DNA of 64,000 nucleotides from Lucinisca nassula (lineage: Eukaryota > Mollusca > Bivalvia > Lucinida > Lucinidae), in contig OY757021.1 of NCBI GenBank assembly GCA_963580285.1, positions 93,235,221-93,299,220 on the forward strand. The letters run 5' to 3'. Each line of letters opens with the position of its first letter. The first letter of the stretch is position 1. Made by a program: the position numbers and the translations under genes. Below the pieces are notes generated by a model, which did not search any database, was not told where the DNA came from, and was given only the letters and a program-made list of their open reading frames with translations. Below, in pieces: positions 1 through 11,185 of the stretch.

Positions 1-265
1 AGTAGTCACGTAATATGTATTTCTACATACAATAACAAGAAACTTTTTAAGTGACGGTCACTCAAAAAGAAACAGTCACTTATAATCACCTTAAAAACAG
101 TCATATAAGCATCAAGTTACAATTCGCAGACTTGCTGAAAACATACATTCAGAAGAATGAGTGCGGCAAGCTTCTCGTGAGCTTCAAACAACAATTCTGA
201 TCCTGAGTTTCCCACAACTGGTGCAGTCAATTGAAGCCTAAATAAAACAACACGTTTCTCTTAAA
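1..265. other. Flanking sequence, no feature recognised
   Basis: AT-rich sequence before the first mobile element. I see no convincing exon, repeat unit or RNA gene in it. A short sequence with GTCACT-type repeats near positions 52-84 is the only local structure. Confidence 0.4.
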
Positions 266-1013
266 CAAGTGTTGTCAAAAGACAACATAGCTCGCCTTTG
301 GGGGCCTAAGATGAATGAGGGCAAGTTATCAAATTTTTTCTTCTGTATAAAAGCCCAACAGACTGCAGTAAATGAAAGAGAACCAAAAAGTACCCCAAAT
401 CAGCCTGTTTTCAAGGCATCACAGACGGTACAAATTAAAAAAAAAAGCCATGAATGTAGGCACTGGAGCAATCACTAACTTTTTTTCTGAAAATCGCCAC
501 AGTGACCTTGACCCCAGATCCTGAAAGTTGAACTCACTCGTGATATCATCATATCCAACATTTGTATGAAGTTATCTTTAAAATCATTTATAAATGTGGA
601 CACTGGAGCAACGACCAAGTTTTTCTAAAAATAGCCACAGTGACCTTGACCTTCAGCCCTGACCCTGAAAGTCAAAGTCACTCGATATATCACGCTACCC
701 AACGTTTGTGTGAAGTTATATTAAAATCAATCATTAAATGAAGGGGCAAGAGCGATGACAAAGTTTTCATAAAATTGGCCATAGTGTCCTTCACCTTCAG
801 CCCTGGGCCCTGAAAATCGAACTCGCTCGAGATATCATCATACCCAACATTTGTTAGAAGTTATATTAAAATCCAACCATAATTGTAGGCACTAGAGCGA
901 TCACAAAGTTTTTCTAAAAATAGCCACAGTGCCCTTGACCTTCAGCCACGGAACCTGTAAGTCAAAGTCACTCGAGATATCATCATATCCAACATTTGTG
1001 TTAAGTTACATAA

Positions 1014-3298
1014 CAATAGCCACTATGCTCACCAGAGCTCAGGGGGGCACTGCCGACTGGCAGCAAAGTATTTTAATTAACCATGGAAGCCCTGCGCCCA
1101 AGGATGCTACAGATAAAATTTGGACCCAATCAGCCTAGTGGCTTCAGAGGCCTGATGTCGCTTGAATGTGTTGTTGCAGGACAACAGATGACAACTGACA
1201 ATTTCCCACCTGTGGCAACCAATAGGCCTAAAAGAACATTAATAAAGGAACATTAATTTTCTATTAAGTTTGACAAAATATCTTGAAAAGCATAAATGTC
1301 ATTTTTCAATTTTCCCCATTATAAGTCAATGGAAACTTATAACTTGCCAAAGCAAACAAACCAAAGAACCAAATTTCATAAACCGGAGCTCAGATGGGCA
1401 CTGCCCAATGGCAGACATGTATTTTAACATGGTATGATTTTAACCTACCAATTATAAAGTCTCCCAAACAAACCCCATTCCCAAATAGGCACTCATGTGG
1501 ACTGTATCTGAAATATTAGGTGTTTTATATAGTAGAGAGGGTGGGGCATGAACCCATTGGAGCCCTGGTTGGTGTCACTAAATGTGTCTTATAAAAAAGA
1601 ACAGAGACATATATGGTTAAGCGGTGGGATATGTATGGCTCCTGAGATGTAAGGCTTTTTAAGCAGTGGAGGGATTCGGGCATGGTGGATTCCAGAAAAG
1701 CCCAAGATTGTTGCAACCTAATGCTGAGCAGTTTCTGAGATATGAGGCCCTTTTATGAAGTGGATGGGAGAGAAATGGCCCCTGCAGACCCCACAAGATG
1801 GGGTGACTGAATGTGTCTAATAACAATGAACAAGAATATATGTGATTATGTGGTGGGGATTTGAATAGTTTCTGAGATATAAGGCCTACTATGAAGCGGG
1901 GTCTTATCATAAGGAACAAGAATATATATGGTTAAGGGGTGGGGGTCTGACCGGTTTCTGAGATATATGGCTTTTAATGAAGTAAAGGGGTGGGGCATGG
2001 CCCGTGGCACCACAGGGGGGGGGGGATGGGGGTGGGGGGCATCCCCATGCTGGTGTCACTGATTGCGTCTTATCATAAGGAACAAGAATATATATGGCTT
2101 AGGGGTAGGGCTCTGAACGGTTTCTCAGATATAATATGGTCTTTTGTGAAGTTGAAGGGTGGAGCATGGCCCAGGCGAGCCCTGGGGGAACCCTATGTTG
2201 GTGTCACTGAATGTGTCTTATCACAAGGAACAAGAATATATATGGTTTCTGGAATATTTGGCCTTTTATGAAGTGGAGGGGGTGGGGCATAACCCCTGCA
2301 CATCCCGGGGGACCCTCAGCTTGGTGCGTTTTATCATAAGGAACAAGAATATATATGGTTTAGGGGTGGAGATCTGAATGGTTTCTGAGATAAATTGCAT
2401 TTTATGAAGTGGAGGGGGTGGGGCATGTCCCCGGCATATCCGGGGGGATCCCCAGGTTGGTGTCACTTAATGCACCTTATCATAAGGAACAAGAATATAT
2501 ATGGTTTAGGGGTGACGATTTGTAAGGTTTCTGAGATATAAGGCATTTTCTTAAGTACTGGTGGGGGGGGGGGGGGGGACATGGCCCCGGCACAACCTAC
2601 TGGACCCCCAGGTTGACATAAAAGCATATGGCTGAGAGAAGTTTACTAAAGGAACATTTCTATGAAAGTTTTGTCAAAATATCTGCAAAGGCTTTGTAGT
2701 TAATGCCATTTTTCAATTTTCCCCATTATAAGCCTATGGAAAATCTAAGCTGCCATAGCAACCAAACTAAAGAGCCGAATTTCATGAAAAAACACAAAAC
2801 CTGTAAAGGCAAATATGGTGAATATTTTCATAAACTCTAAGCCTCATAGAGCGTAAGGTTTCTGAGATGATGATTTTTTAAGTATTTTTTTTTTTTCTAT
2901 TTTTTTCATTTTGGTTTCCATGGCAACCAATACAAATGAGCAGTAGGTCTAAAATTATATGGCAGATAGTAGATTGCCTAAGGAATATTTCTATGAAAGT
3001 TTTGTCAAAATATCTGCAGCGGCTTGGCAGTAAATGCCATTTTTCAATTTTCCCCATTATAAGTCTATGGAAACTCTAAGTTGCCAAAGCAACCAAACTA
3101 ATTCGCCGAATTTCATAAAAAACAAAAACTTTCAATCCCCCAACCTAAGGATGCTACAGATGAAATTTGGGCCCAATCGGCCTACTGGCTTCAGAGGAGA
3201 TGTCGTTTAAAAGTGTTGATGTCACACGACGACGCAGACGACGACGGACAACTGCCTATCCTATAAGCTCCCCCGGAGCCTTCGGCTCTGGTGAGCTA
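1014..3298 (+). mobile_element. Helitron-like non-autonomous element 2 (nested in element 1)
   Basis: It starts near ACAATAGCCACTATG (ATAG-CCA-CTAT mini-hairpin) followed by CTCACCAGAGC, and ends GAGCCTTCGGCTCTGGTGAGCTAA. CTCACCAGAGC and its complement GCTCTGGTGAG form an exact 11-bp subterminal inverted repeat. A GACGACGACGGAC run precedes the 3' hairpin. It interrupts the 130-bp repeat of element 1, whose phrase TCCATCCATAAAT resumes just after the CTAA end. The interior holds the array at 1500-2620 and two copies of a segment with the phrase TTTTCAATTTTCCCCATTATAAG (about 2700 and 3030). Confidence 0.7.
1500..2620 (+). repeat. Tandem repeat array inside element 2 (unit about 130-160 bp)
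   Basis: The phrase ATAAGGAACAAGAATATATA recurs near 1909, 2067, 2333 and 2477, each followed by TTAGGGGTGGGG, a TTTCTGAGATAT motif and a G-rich GGAGGGGGTGGGGCA tract. Related single units turn up at 32130-32470 and 63025-63190. The short reading frames here are repeat by-products. Confidence 0.75.
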
Positions 3299-4197
3299 AA
3301 ATTCCATCCATAAATAAAGGCGCAAGAGCGATAAAAATGTTTTTTTTTTTTTCTAAAAATAGCCACAGTGACCTTGACCTTCAGCCCCAGACACTGAAAG
3401 TCGAACCCGCTCGAGATACCATCATACCCAACATTTGTGTGAAGTTATATTAAAATCCATCCATAAATGTAGGCACTAGAGCGATCACAAAGTTTTTCTA
3501 AAAATAGCCACAGTGACATTGACCTTCAGCCCCGGAACCTGAAAGTCGAACTTACTAGAGATATCATCATACCCAACATTTGTGTGAAGTTATATTAAAA
3601 TCCATCAATAAATTAAGGTGCAAAAACGATGACATTTTTTTCTCAAAATAGCCACAGTGACCTTGACCCCATGGCCCTGAAAGCAGTGACCTTGACCTTA
3701 GGCACCGGACCCTGAAAGTCAAAGTCACTCGAAATATCATTATACCCAACATTTGTGTGAAGATATATTGAAATCCATCAATAAATGAAGGCGCTAGAGC
3801 GATGACAATTTTTTTCTAAAAATAGCCACAGTGACCTTGACCTTGAGCCCCAGACTCGCTATGTTTTAAAAAAGAAAAAAGAAAAAAAAAAAACTCCCCC
3901 AGAATTTGAACTCACGCAGCTTGCAGGTAAACTTTAACACAGGGAAATAAGGGCGGTAATACAGAGGAAAACATTAACTTCTCAAAAAGTCCAATTTAAG
4001 CCAAAAAAACCCTGCAAAATGAAGTGCAATGATAATGTTAAATATTGTTTTTTACCAATTGTTAAATATATATTCGAAATAAACTTGTAAAACATCACAT
4101 ATAAGAGCTTGCAGTTAAACTTTAACCAAATGCGGACGCCGACGACGGACGCCGGGGGTATGGCAATAGCTCCCCCTTACTTTTGTAAGGCGAGCTA

Positions 4198-4789
4198 AAA
4201 ACCGCCAGGCAAACTGATATATATATATTCTGACGAGGGCGAGTGGGTGGCGTTGGCCTTTGTTGGACTCCCTGCTGTTGTCATTCTTGTTTTTTCTTAT
4301 TTTCCGGTAAGAGCTATGGCACTCCCCCGTTAAGAGCTATGACACTCCCCTGCCGTCGGCGTCCACATTTAGGTTAAAGATTTTAGAAAACAAATATTTT
4401 CCAAACCATATAATGGACTTGGTTCAGATTTGGTATGATGCTAGACATGTCCAAAGTTTGATTCAACAATACGCCTGACCATACCCATGACCTCAAGGTC
4501 AAGGTCACCGATTTAAGATTTTTTTAATGTTGAAGCTTTTTACGTCAAAATTTCCAGTCATACCGTGGATATAGTTCATATTTGATATGATGATACATAC
4601 ATGTATGTATGTATGTCCAAAGGTATATTCAGCAATACCCCCGCAATACACATGACTTCAAGGTCAAGGTCGCGGACTCAGAAATTTTATGTTAAAGATT
4701 TTGTATGCGCTCGTATTTTCCAAACCTTATGATAGATTTGGTTCATATTTGGTGTGATGATACTAGATAAAGACCCGAAGTTTTATTCA
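4198..4789 (-). repeat. Degenerate tandem repeats with a reversed Helitron-like end
   Basis: Positions 4305-4370 carry GAGCTATGGCACTCCCC and CCGTCGGCGTCC, which read in reverse as the GGACGCC...GGGGAGT end type of element 1. Three copies of a roughly 160-bp unit follow (TTTTCCAAACC...TGGTTCATATTTGGTATGATGATAC, near 4400, 4560 and 4720). A TATGTATG microsatellite sits at about 4600-4612. Confidence 0.5.
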
Positions 4790-4968
4790 TAGGCAGCAAT
4801 ACTCAAAACATAGTTGTGGGTGCTCGTTATAGAACTAGAACCGCCTCGACGGGGCGGTTCTAACAAGTACCCACAATCTATGTTTTGAGCAGAAATTTGA
4901 AAAATATCAGAATTTTAATCTGAATTTTTCCATATTATTTGGTGGTAAAATAGGAATATTTTCGTAAT
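4790..4968. mobile_element. Palindromic MITE, subfamily A, left-truncated
   Basis: The central palindrome GTGGGTGCTCGTT...AACAAGTACCCAC is at about 4813-4873, followed by the right arm ending ATATTTTCGTAATG. The left arm is missing. The LINE fragment begins directly after the right end. Confidence 0.65.
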
Positions 4969-6200
4969 GCACTGCATTAAAAATACTAAATCGGACAGTA
5001 AAGACATCATTTGTGGTGTCCCACAGGGGTCTATTCTAGGTCCACTCCTTTTCCTAATTTTCATCAATGACTTGCCTCTGATACTTCAAAATGTAGTCGC
5101 AGCCACTGCCTTATATGCGGACGATACGACCATTTATGACGTGCAGTCTGACAAACAAACACTGGAAAATAGTCTACAAAAATCTTTAAATTTGCTTAAG
5201 CAATGGTGTAAAGAGAATGGAATGCTTTTAAACACTAATAAAACTAAAGTTATGCTCATTACAAGTCGGCGAAAAAGACTTAATTTAAAGGATAAATCTC
5301 TCATGTTAAAATATAACGACTTGGATCTTAAAGTAGTAAATAATGATAAAATTTTAGGGATCAATATAGATGAAAATTTAATTTGGAATTCACAATACCA
5401 ACAGGTTGTGAAGAAAGTATCCTCTCACTTATGGCTTTTATCACAGATTTCATCATATTTAACAATAGAGCACAGATTACTTTTTTATAATGCATATATC
5501 CGACCCCACTTCGATTACTGTTCTGTTATCTGGGGAAATTCTTCTTGTTTTAACATCAATAAAATTACTAAACTTCAAAGACGGGCATGCAAGTTAATAT
5601 TAAGAAATGAATATCTAACTCTTGAAGAGGCTCGAGATAGATTAAAAATCCTGTCTTTTACCGAAAGTGTATTTTTACAAAAAGCCAAAGTGATGTATAA
5701 AGTTGCTAATAATATTGCACCAGAATATCTGACAGATTTGTTTCAAATGAGGTCATGTAATACGGATGACACCATATCGAATTTACGTTCCATAAGCAAT
5801 AGGAACTTTTTGATACCCAAACCTAAAATCGATTTGTTTAAAAACAGCATGTCCTACTCAGGTGCTTTGATCTGGAACAGTATCCCACTTGAAATAAAGA
5901 ATGCTACTACCTTGAGTTCTTTTGTAAATAAATGTACTGTTTGGTTGAAACATTAATGTCTTTTCACATTTGGACCTCCGCCGCCATTAGCTGAATTTTA
6001 TCTCTTGAAAATGCATCTTTAAGAGTGTGTATGAATATGTATGTATGTGTGGATGCGTGAATGACATAATGCACTTTATATTGTTGTTTATGATGTCTCT
6101 AACGTAGTAGTTATTTGTTAGAGGGCCTCAATGAAAATTGGTTCGCCAATTGAGTTACCCTCTTAAAATAAAGTCGTTACTTACTTACTTACTTACTTAT
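4969..6200 (+). mobile_element. 5'-truncated non-LTR retrotransposon (LINE)
   Basis: The unit runs from the first retrotransposon codon, abutting the end of the MITE, through a reverse transcriptase ORF and a roughly 220-bp 3' UTR to AAATAAAGTCGTTAC followed by a (TTAC)n tail at 6173-6200. 5' truncation and a simple-repeat 3' tail are normal for LINE insertion. I could not find a clear target-site duplication. The initiator Met of the open frame comes from the MITE flank, so the ORF is a fused fragment and not an expressed gene in its own right. Confidence 0.8.
4972..5956 (+). CDS. Reverse transcriptase, C-terminal part (non-LTR, jockey/CR1/RTE-like)
   Basis: This is the C-terminal two thirds of a LINE reverse transcriptase, the enzyme that copies retrotransposon RNA at a nicked chromosomal target. 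The motif GVPQGSILGPLLF is near residues 18-30 of the open frame. The catalytic YADDTTIY box follows near residues 50-57, with two adjacent Asp. After it come the thumb region and the typical RPHFDYCSVIWG and KLQRRACKLIL stretches. No RNase H domain follows before the stop. The N-terminal endonuclease and the first RT motifs are missing because the copy is 5'-truncated. The frame is intact for about 329 codons, so the insertion is fairly young or recently active. The exact clade cannot be fixed by eye. Confidence 0.88.
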
Positions 6201-6423
6201 TTGTTTTGTTGTTGCAGCACCATTGCAGCCTTTTAGCCATTTGCTCAGTTTGGTCAGTCTTTCGTTTATCGCCCATTGGATTTATCCGGCAAAATTGGCA
6301 ATCAAAAACACCTGAGAATGCATGGGTAGGTCTTAGGCTTTGCTTTCTCATCCGCTGGTCACACCTCATGCCATTTGATGTCATCATCGTGCGCAGAAGT
6401 AATGGCAAACAGTGTTTTGTTTT

Positions 6424-6708
6424 GTTTGATTTGGGGTTTAACGCCCCCGTCAACACTATATAGGTCATTTTGGAGACGTTGCTTCCAATTTTGTGCGACT
6501 TTTACCCGAATTGAGATAAAATGACATCTCAAGCCCTGTCGCCAATGAAACCAATAGGGTTAATAAGCATGGACGGTCCGACTTGCATCACTTTGCCTGG
6601 GCAGGCTTAGATCCTCTAAGCGGTTTACCAGTGCTCACGTGCAGTCTGCTTCAGCTCTGAGAATGCAGCCCAATCAATTTCTTCAAGCCCCGATGGGCGG
6701 GGGCGGAA
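6424..6708 (-). mobile_element. SINE-like repeat, family S1
   Basis: Read on the minus strand it runs from GCCCCCGCCCATCGGGGC through GCCTGCCCAGGCAAAG, TTGGTTTCATTGG and AGTCCCACAAAATTGGAAGC to GACGTTAAACC(C/T)CAAATCAAACAAA. The oriented tail, 5' truncation of some copies and dispersed positions suggest a SINE. Its head is not obviously tRNA-like. Other copies are at 11186, 13172, 16145, 18590, 21587, 37685 and 61503. Confidence 0.65.
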
Positions 6709-6719
6709 TGTTAATCAGT

Positions 6720-7330
6720 GTAAACCAGCGTTAAGTAGAAAAAAGCGGAGTTTAGACTGGTAAAAATAGTTACGTATTCTTACATAGAAGGCATAGAAGT
6801 TATGGGCGCTAGGTAGAACCCCTCGATAAGTCCGTTCTAACGAGTACCCAGCATCACTGTTTGAAGCAGAATTCATTATAAGAATAATGCCACTTTCTTG
6901 TCGATGAGTTAACATTCATGAGGATTGACTGTGACAGAAATCGTTTGGCCAATGAGTAAAAGGTCACATAAGCGACCAGCGAAAGTCTACGCGAGCCTGC
7001 GAATGCCTCTATTGCCCGCATACTTGCAGCAGAGACCTTTTTGCAGCCTCGTGCAAAATAACCATGCATCTAGCCCTATTAGGTGGCTGTATGTTCGGAG
7101 TATATCACAAAGTTTCCATTTTGGAGAAAAGAAAGAATATACGGTTGTGTTATCATAATGAAGCGCACAGCGAGCCTAAGAACAGACAGCGCGTCTGTAC
7201 AGTCTAACTCTTCGCTTGGTGTGCATATCTAAAGACATATTTTAGCTGGTCGTGGGCAATTTCTGTGTATCGTGGGTACTCGTTAGAACCTCTTTATCGT
7301 TGCATTTACTTATAATCTTTCAAGCGCTAC
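6720..7330. other. Degraded MITE pieces, no gene recognised
   Basis: About 6720-6900 is a worn copy of the GTGGGTACTCGTT MITE (TTCTAACGAGTACCCAGCA survives). A further fragment, CGTGGGTACTCGTTAGAACC, lies at 7269-7288. Between them I see no supported coding sequence. Confidence 0.4.
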
Positions 7331-7339
7331 AGAAAATTC

Positions 7340-7445
7340 TAGAACAGACGACAATCCAACTCTTTTCATTATTATTTATCGAATATAAGTCTTGACATTC
7401 CATGTGAATCGTCTGCAGGGCATGGAATGTCAAAGCTTATTCTCT
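7340..7445. repeat. Foldback remnant of the GCAGACGACAA family
   Basis: AGACGACAAT...TTGACATTCCATG and CATGGAATGTCAA form inverted arms around GTGAATCGTCTGCAGGG. The fuller copy of this family is at 14340-14735; others are at 31870 and 38815. Confidence 0.5.
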
Positions 7446-7613
7446 GAGGGTTAAGAATAATACATTGAAAACGTGTTTTGCGCTGTGTAACAACGCTTAG
7501 TGTTCACTCGACGCTTAGTGTTCACCATGGACACTAAGCGTCGCGACTGTCGATACTGTGTGCCATCCCGACGCTTATTGCTCACCTTGGCATTAGCTCG
7601 CCAAATACAATGT

Positions 7614-7770
7614 GCTAACCAATGATGGGCATTATAGTAATAACGTTACAACCTGTCAACCTCTATATAGCTCTAGGAAGATAAGTTGACAGTGGCGTAA
7701 AAGAGTAAACCACCACATGTAGGTTTGACAGGTAGTACCGTTATTACTATAATACCAATCATTGGTTAGC
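7614..7770. mobile_element. 157-bp foldback MITE nested in the TIR element
   Basis: GCTAACCAATGAT...TATAGTAATAACG at the left is inverted at the right as CGTTATTACTATAAT...ATCATTGGTTAGC, giving arms of about 50 bp (AACCTGTCAACCT against AGGTTTGACAGG) around a short centre. Confidence 0.75.
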
Positions 7771-7844
7771 AAGGCATATTTTACCGTTATGATTATCATT
7801 ATTGGATCGTCGTTACCTTTTCGCATCGTTCATATCGTTCGTAT

Positions 7845-8180
7845 CGTTTCATACTGACTCATAACACCAAGTTATGATGTTCATATTCCAAAACGCCTTC
7901 GCGTTAGAAGGCAAAATCACTGGACCATGAAATATAGGTCATAGTGACCTACATTTATTTTGAAGACAAATATCGGGCCATATTGACTCATAATACCAAG
8001 TTATGATGTTCATATATCATAAGGTCTTCGTGTTATAAGGCAAAATCACTGGACCATGAACTATAGGTCATGATGACATTCGTTTCTCTGGTCAAATGTC
8101 GAGTCGTACTGTCTCGTAATACTGAAGTTTGATGTTCATACATCAAGAAGTATTCGTGTTATAAGGCAAAATTACTTTTT
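7845..8180 (+). repeat. Tandem repeat, about 128 bp, 2.6 copies
   Basis: The phrase TGACTCATAA...CAAGTTATGATGTTCATAT...GGCAAAATCACTGGACCATGA recurs starting near 7853, 7982 and 8108. Confidence 0.75.
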
Positions 8181-8365
8181 TTCATACCAGAAAATGAACA
8201 CTAGCGGTTGATACTGCATTCCGATCTACATGATCGACGCTTGGTGTTCATTTGGCAAAATGAACACTAAGCGTTGACAGTGGCAACACTTAGTGTTCAC
8301 CATCAACGCTTAGTGTCCATGGTGAACACTAAGCGTCGAGTGAACACTAAGCGGCGCTACAGCGC

Positions 8366-9334
8366 TGGAAGGGCTATAAAGGTAAAATACTGTTTAAAAT
8401 TTCAGTGAAAAAATACAAGCTGGTTTTCCATCAGTTTACTAAACAACGCTCAAATAGCAACAATATAATAACAAAAGATAAGTTGTCATAATTAAACCAA
8501 CAATACATTTTATAAAAAGAGAAGATTCAGTTTTGCATCTTCTTCCAAACTTTGCACACGGCCAAACAGTGTGGACCCTGATCAGACTGCTCCCAGCTTA
8601 GAGGAGTATTCTGATCTTGGTTCACACTGTTTGCAACGATAACTTAAAGCAACCCGTAGATAACAAAGCAGACGACAATAATTGTGATTGGCGCCCTAAG
8701 GAGTAAGATGGTTTCTGTACTTTTTAGTATATTTGGCAAAATATGGTAAGTCATTATTTCATTCAACTTAATGGTTAAAAATTCCTTCCAATGGAGACAA
8801 ATTTCACGGAAAAGCATTCGCTTTCCTTCTGAGCAAAATACGAAAACAAAATCATCAACGCATTAACAGATACAGGCAGATCGACTGTCACCGAGTGCGA
8901 GTGCAGGCTGGTAAAATGGTCCTGAACAGAGACTGTTTCAATTAACCCTTAAAATCATGTTCTGTAAGCAGAAAGTGTGGACCCTGCTCACACTTTCTGC
9001 AGCGTCTGATATGGGTCTACACTGTCCGTCAAACCAAACGCTTGATTCCAGTCCAAATTTATAGCAACACTCTGATCTCACAGCGATAAGAATAGCGAGG
9101 ATATTTTCTATAAATTGTTACCTGGATTTCCTACAACTCAGTGACAGTCAAGTGGATAAAAAAACGAAAGGTTACTTTGCTTAGTAAGTTTGGGTCGATT
9201 GACCAACAATCGATAAAAAATGTTATTGGAAATTCTTTACGGTATCAAGGAAACTAGTTATTTTTCTGCAAAAGTGGTCTCCCCTTGGAAACAAACTCCA
9301 ACAGTTTAATCCGTTCACTTTTACATGTAGATAT
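8366..9334. other. Gene-free stretch with two AAACAGTGT palindromes
   Basis: Positions 8564-8632 (CCAAACAGTGTGGACCCTGATCAGA...TTCACACTGTTTG) and about 8960-9025 (AGAAAGTGTGGACCCTG...GGGTCTACACTGT) are inverted-repeat cores of the same type as the piggyBac-like MITE at 41618. No exon is supported here. Confidence 0.5.
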
Positions 9335-9540
9335 ATGGATGAATTTTCAAGGGAGAAAAACATTTCAAATCAGTTTGTCTCTTCTATTAAAAGGGATCTG
9401 CACGTAAAAGGAAGCATTTGCTCCTCAGAGATGTGTGTCTATTCTTTGAGGAAAGAATTAGATCCGAAGAAGAAAATTATTTCTTGCAGGAGTAAACTGT
9501 TTAGGAGGCTCTTTGCTGATGGAAGAAAACAGACATTCTC

Positions 9541-9814
9541 CACTATGAAAACACGCCTATTCAAATATATTAAAATTGTACTACCAAACTTCAAATTAAA
9601 AAGTAATATTTTTCATATTGCTTCTCCAAACAAAAGATTGTGGGTACTCGTTAGAACCGCCTCATTACTGCCTCAATGAGGCGCTTCTAACGAGTAGACC
9701 CACAATCTATGTTTATCATGCAGAAATAAGAAAAATAGTGTATACCCATGTAAACCCCAGTTTTGAAAGTGGGGTTAAGAGGGTTAAAATATATATAGGC
9801 ATGTTTTCGTGATG
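9541..9814. mobile_element. Palindromic MITE, subfamily A
   Basis: Left TIR CACTATGAAAACACGCCTAT and right TIR ATAGGCATGTTTTCGTGATG bracket a central palindrome built on GTGGGTACTCGTTAGAACC (about 9640-9708). Confidence 0.8.
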
Positions 9815-9858
9815 CGAAAATTCTCCCCTGGAAAAATGTATAACAGAAAACACGATCC

Positions 9859-10108
9859 CACCACGAAAACATGCTTATATATACTAAAACTGGTGTTTAC
9901 AGGGGTAAGCATTATTTTTTTTATTTCTGCTCTAAAATATAGATTGTGGGTACTCGTTAGAACCGCCTCAATGGGGCGGTTCTAACGAGTATCCACAATC
10001 TATATTTTGAGCAGAAATAAGAAAAATATCACAATTTTTCATCTTAGATTTTCGTTTTTATCGGCGGTAAAGTTTATAATGCATTTGTATAGGCGTGTTT
10101 TCGTAATG
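9859..10108. mobile_element. Palindromic MITE, subfamily A
   Basis: Its ends are CACCACGAAAACATGC and GGCGTGTTTTCGTAATG. The central palindrome at about 9945-10000 is nearly perfect (GTGGGTACTCGTTAGAACCGCC, inverted). This copy and the preceding one lie just downstream of the 10139-11053 exon and probably sit in its 3' UTR or 3' flank. A possible minus-strand AATAAA lies within it near 9920. Confidence 0.85.
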
Positions 10109-10138
10109 ATTCACTTTAAAAGTACTTTCACAAACTAA

Positions 10139-11053
10139 CTAATAATAAACTGCTTCGAAGTTCCTCTGTCTTCGTTTCTTCTCATTGGCAGTAACACGAT
10201 CGTAAAAGGCGAATAAACTTTCCAAATTTTCCTTGTTTACTTTAGACAGAAATTCACTCATAGATTCGTCCAAACTGACTCCTTTATCATTAAAACAGTC
10301 ACATGACTTGGTAACTTGTTTGGCAAGAGAACATTCGTCTTCATCACTCAGTCGACCGTCGTATTTCGCTCTCTGACGAGGTAAAGAACTATAATCTGAG
10401 TAGTCCGAGTGTCCACTACCACAACTTCGAGTGCTGCTAGTGCTGTCTCGTCTTCCTAGCGACTTAAATTCTGTCTTTGTAGGAACACGCTTGTCAGCTG
10501 GTTTACCGTCCACAGGATCTTGTCTTTCACAAAGCGCAACACTCGGAGCTTGATTTAGAGCGCCGTCAGATAAAGTCTTACGCATAACATGAGGGCGAAT
10601 GTCTTTCACTTCATCAGATAAAGATTTAATCACAATACGTTTATTCTTATTCTCTCCGCCGAATTTCTTGATTTTAATAGCAGTTTTTGGCTGACCGCTT
10701 GCAATAGCTGACAAATCACCCAGGCTTGAAGGTCTCTGGTGACATTTTCTGGCAGTTCTGGGAGATTTTGGTGTTGAAAACTTAGGAACTTCGATCTGTT
10801 GGCTCAATCTTTCCCAGTCTCGGAAAACATTCTCTTCGTTCAGGTTCAATCGTTTCTCCTCCCCGGATAACGCCCCGGATGATTCAAATGATGATGAAGA
10901 TACATAGCCTGATGAATATGTTTCTGATTGACCAATCAGCTTCTTGTCTGGCGTTCCATTACCAATGACGTGTTGACTGGCAGATGCCTTCACTCCGGTG
11001 ACACAGAACATACGACCTTGGTTGAAGTTACGGGTCATCTCTAGCTGTTTGAG
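10139..11053 (-). CDS. Exon 2 of a 313-residue host protein of unknown function
   Basis: This is the largest open frame in the window with no resemblance to a transposable element. Read from the acceptor CACTTCAG at 11054 it encodes residues 10-313 and ends in a stop at 10139. The acceptor phase is zero and matches the 9-codon exon at 13715-13741, giving a protein of about 313 residues. Visible features: a Ser/Tyr/Gly stretch around residues 52-70, a Lys-rich basic patch around 133-152 (KIKKFGG, KNKRIVIK), a Ser/Asp/Tyr-rich stretch around 212-234, an acidic SDEDE, and a charged probable helix near the C terminus (ENLESLFAFYDRV, then EKKRRQR). There is no signal peptide, membrane segment or fold that I recognise. 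It is probably mostly disordered. I do not assign a family. Beyond the stop lie two MITEs, so the 3' UTR may contain repeat sequence. Confidence 0.65.
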   Translation of the reverse strand, partial: LKQLEMTRNFNQGRMFCVTGVKASASQHVIGNGTPDKKLIGQSETYSSGYVSSSSFESSGALSGEEKRLNLNEENVFRDWERLSQQIEVPKFSTPKSPRTARKCHQRPSSLGDLSAIASGQPKTAIKIKKFGGENKNKRIVIKSLSDEVKDIRPHVMRKTLSDGALNQAPSVALCERQDPVDGKPADKRVPTKTEFKSLGRRDSTSSTRSCGSGHSDYSDYSSLPRQRAKYDGRLSDEDECSLAKQVTKSCDCFNDKGVSLDESMSEFLSKVNKENLESLFAFYDRVTANEKKRRQRNFEAVYY

Positions 11054-11185
11054 CTGAAGTGAAATGATATGAATGATTACAATAATACTACCGTTTGAGC
11101 CGAACCAACATCACGTTAACAAGTCTATGTAATGAACACCCCTCTAAACCCCACTTTATATAGAGAAAACTCATCTCAATTCCTG

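Larger units (their letters stand above)
266..4197 (+). mobile_element. Helitron-like non-autonomous element 1 (outer, interrupted)
   Basis: The 5' end is ACAAG followed by a hairpin (GTTGTC, 4-base loop, GACAAC) and then AGCTCGCC. The 3' end is a GACGCCGACGACGGACGCC run, a hairpin (CTTAC...GTAAG) and GGCGAGCTAAAA. The subterminal AGCTCGCC/GGCGAGCT pair is an inverted repeat. Inside is a roughly 130-bp tandem repeat (phrase AAAATAGCCACAGTGACCTTGACC) seen at about 480-1010 and again at 3300-3870, because element 2 is inserted between them. No coding capacity is visible. The Helitron-like reading follows from the asymmetric hairpin ends and the CTAA terminus; a MITE with tandem repeats is the alternative. 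Confidence 0.65.
7480..8365. mobile_element. TIR element with about 57-bp inverted ends
   Basis: The left end (7480-7540) and the reverse complement of the right end (8305-8365) match over roughly 57 bp, with core CACTCGACGCTTAGTGTTCA. Each end is itself internally repetitive (CGCTTAGTGTTCA twice) and contains a palindrome around CCATGG. The interior lacks a transposase. It carries a nested MITE (7614-7770) and a tandem repeat (7845-8180). Superfamily not assigned. Confidence 0.75.

Noticed and set aside
9335..9679. 114-codon plus-strand ORF
   Set aside because: Its last third is the left arm and core of a MITE, and the rest has no splice support or recognisable domain.
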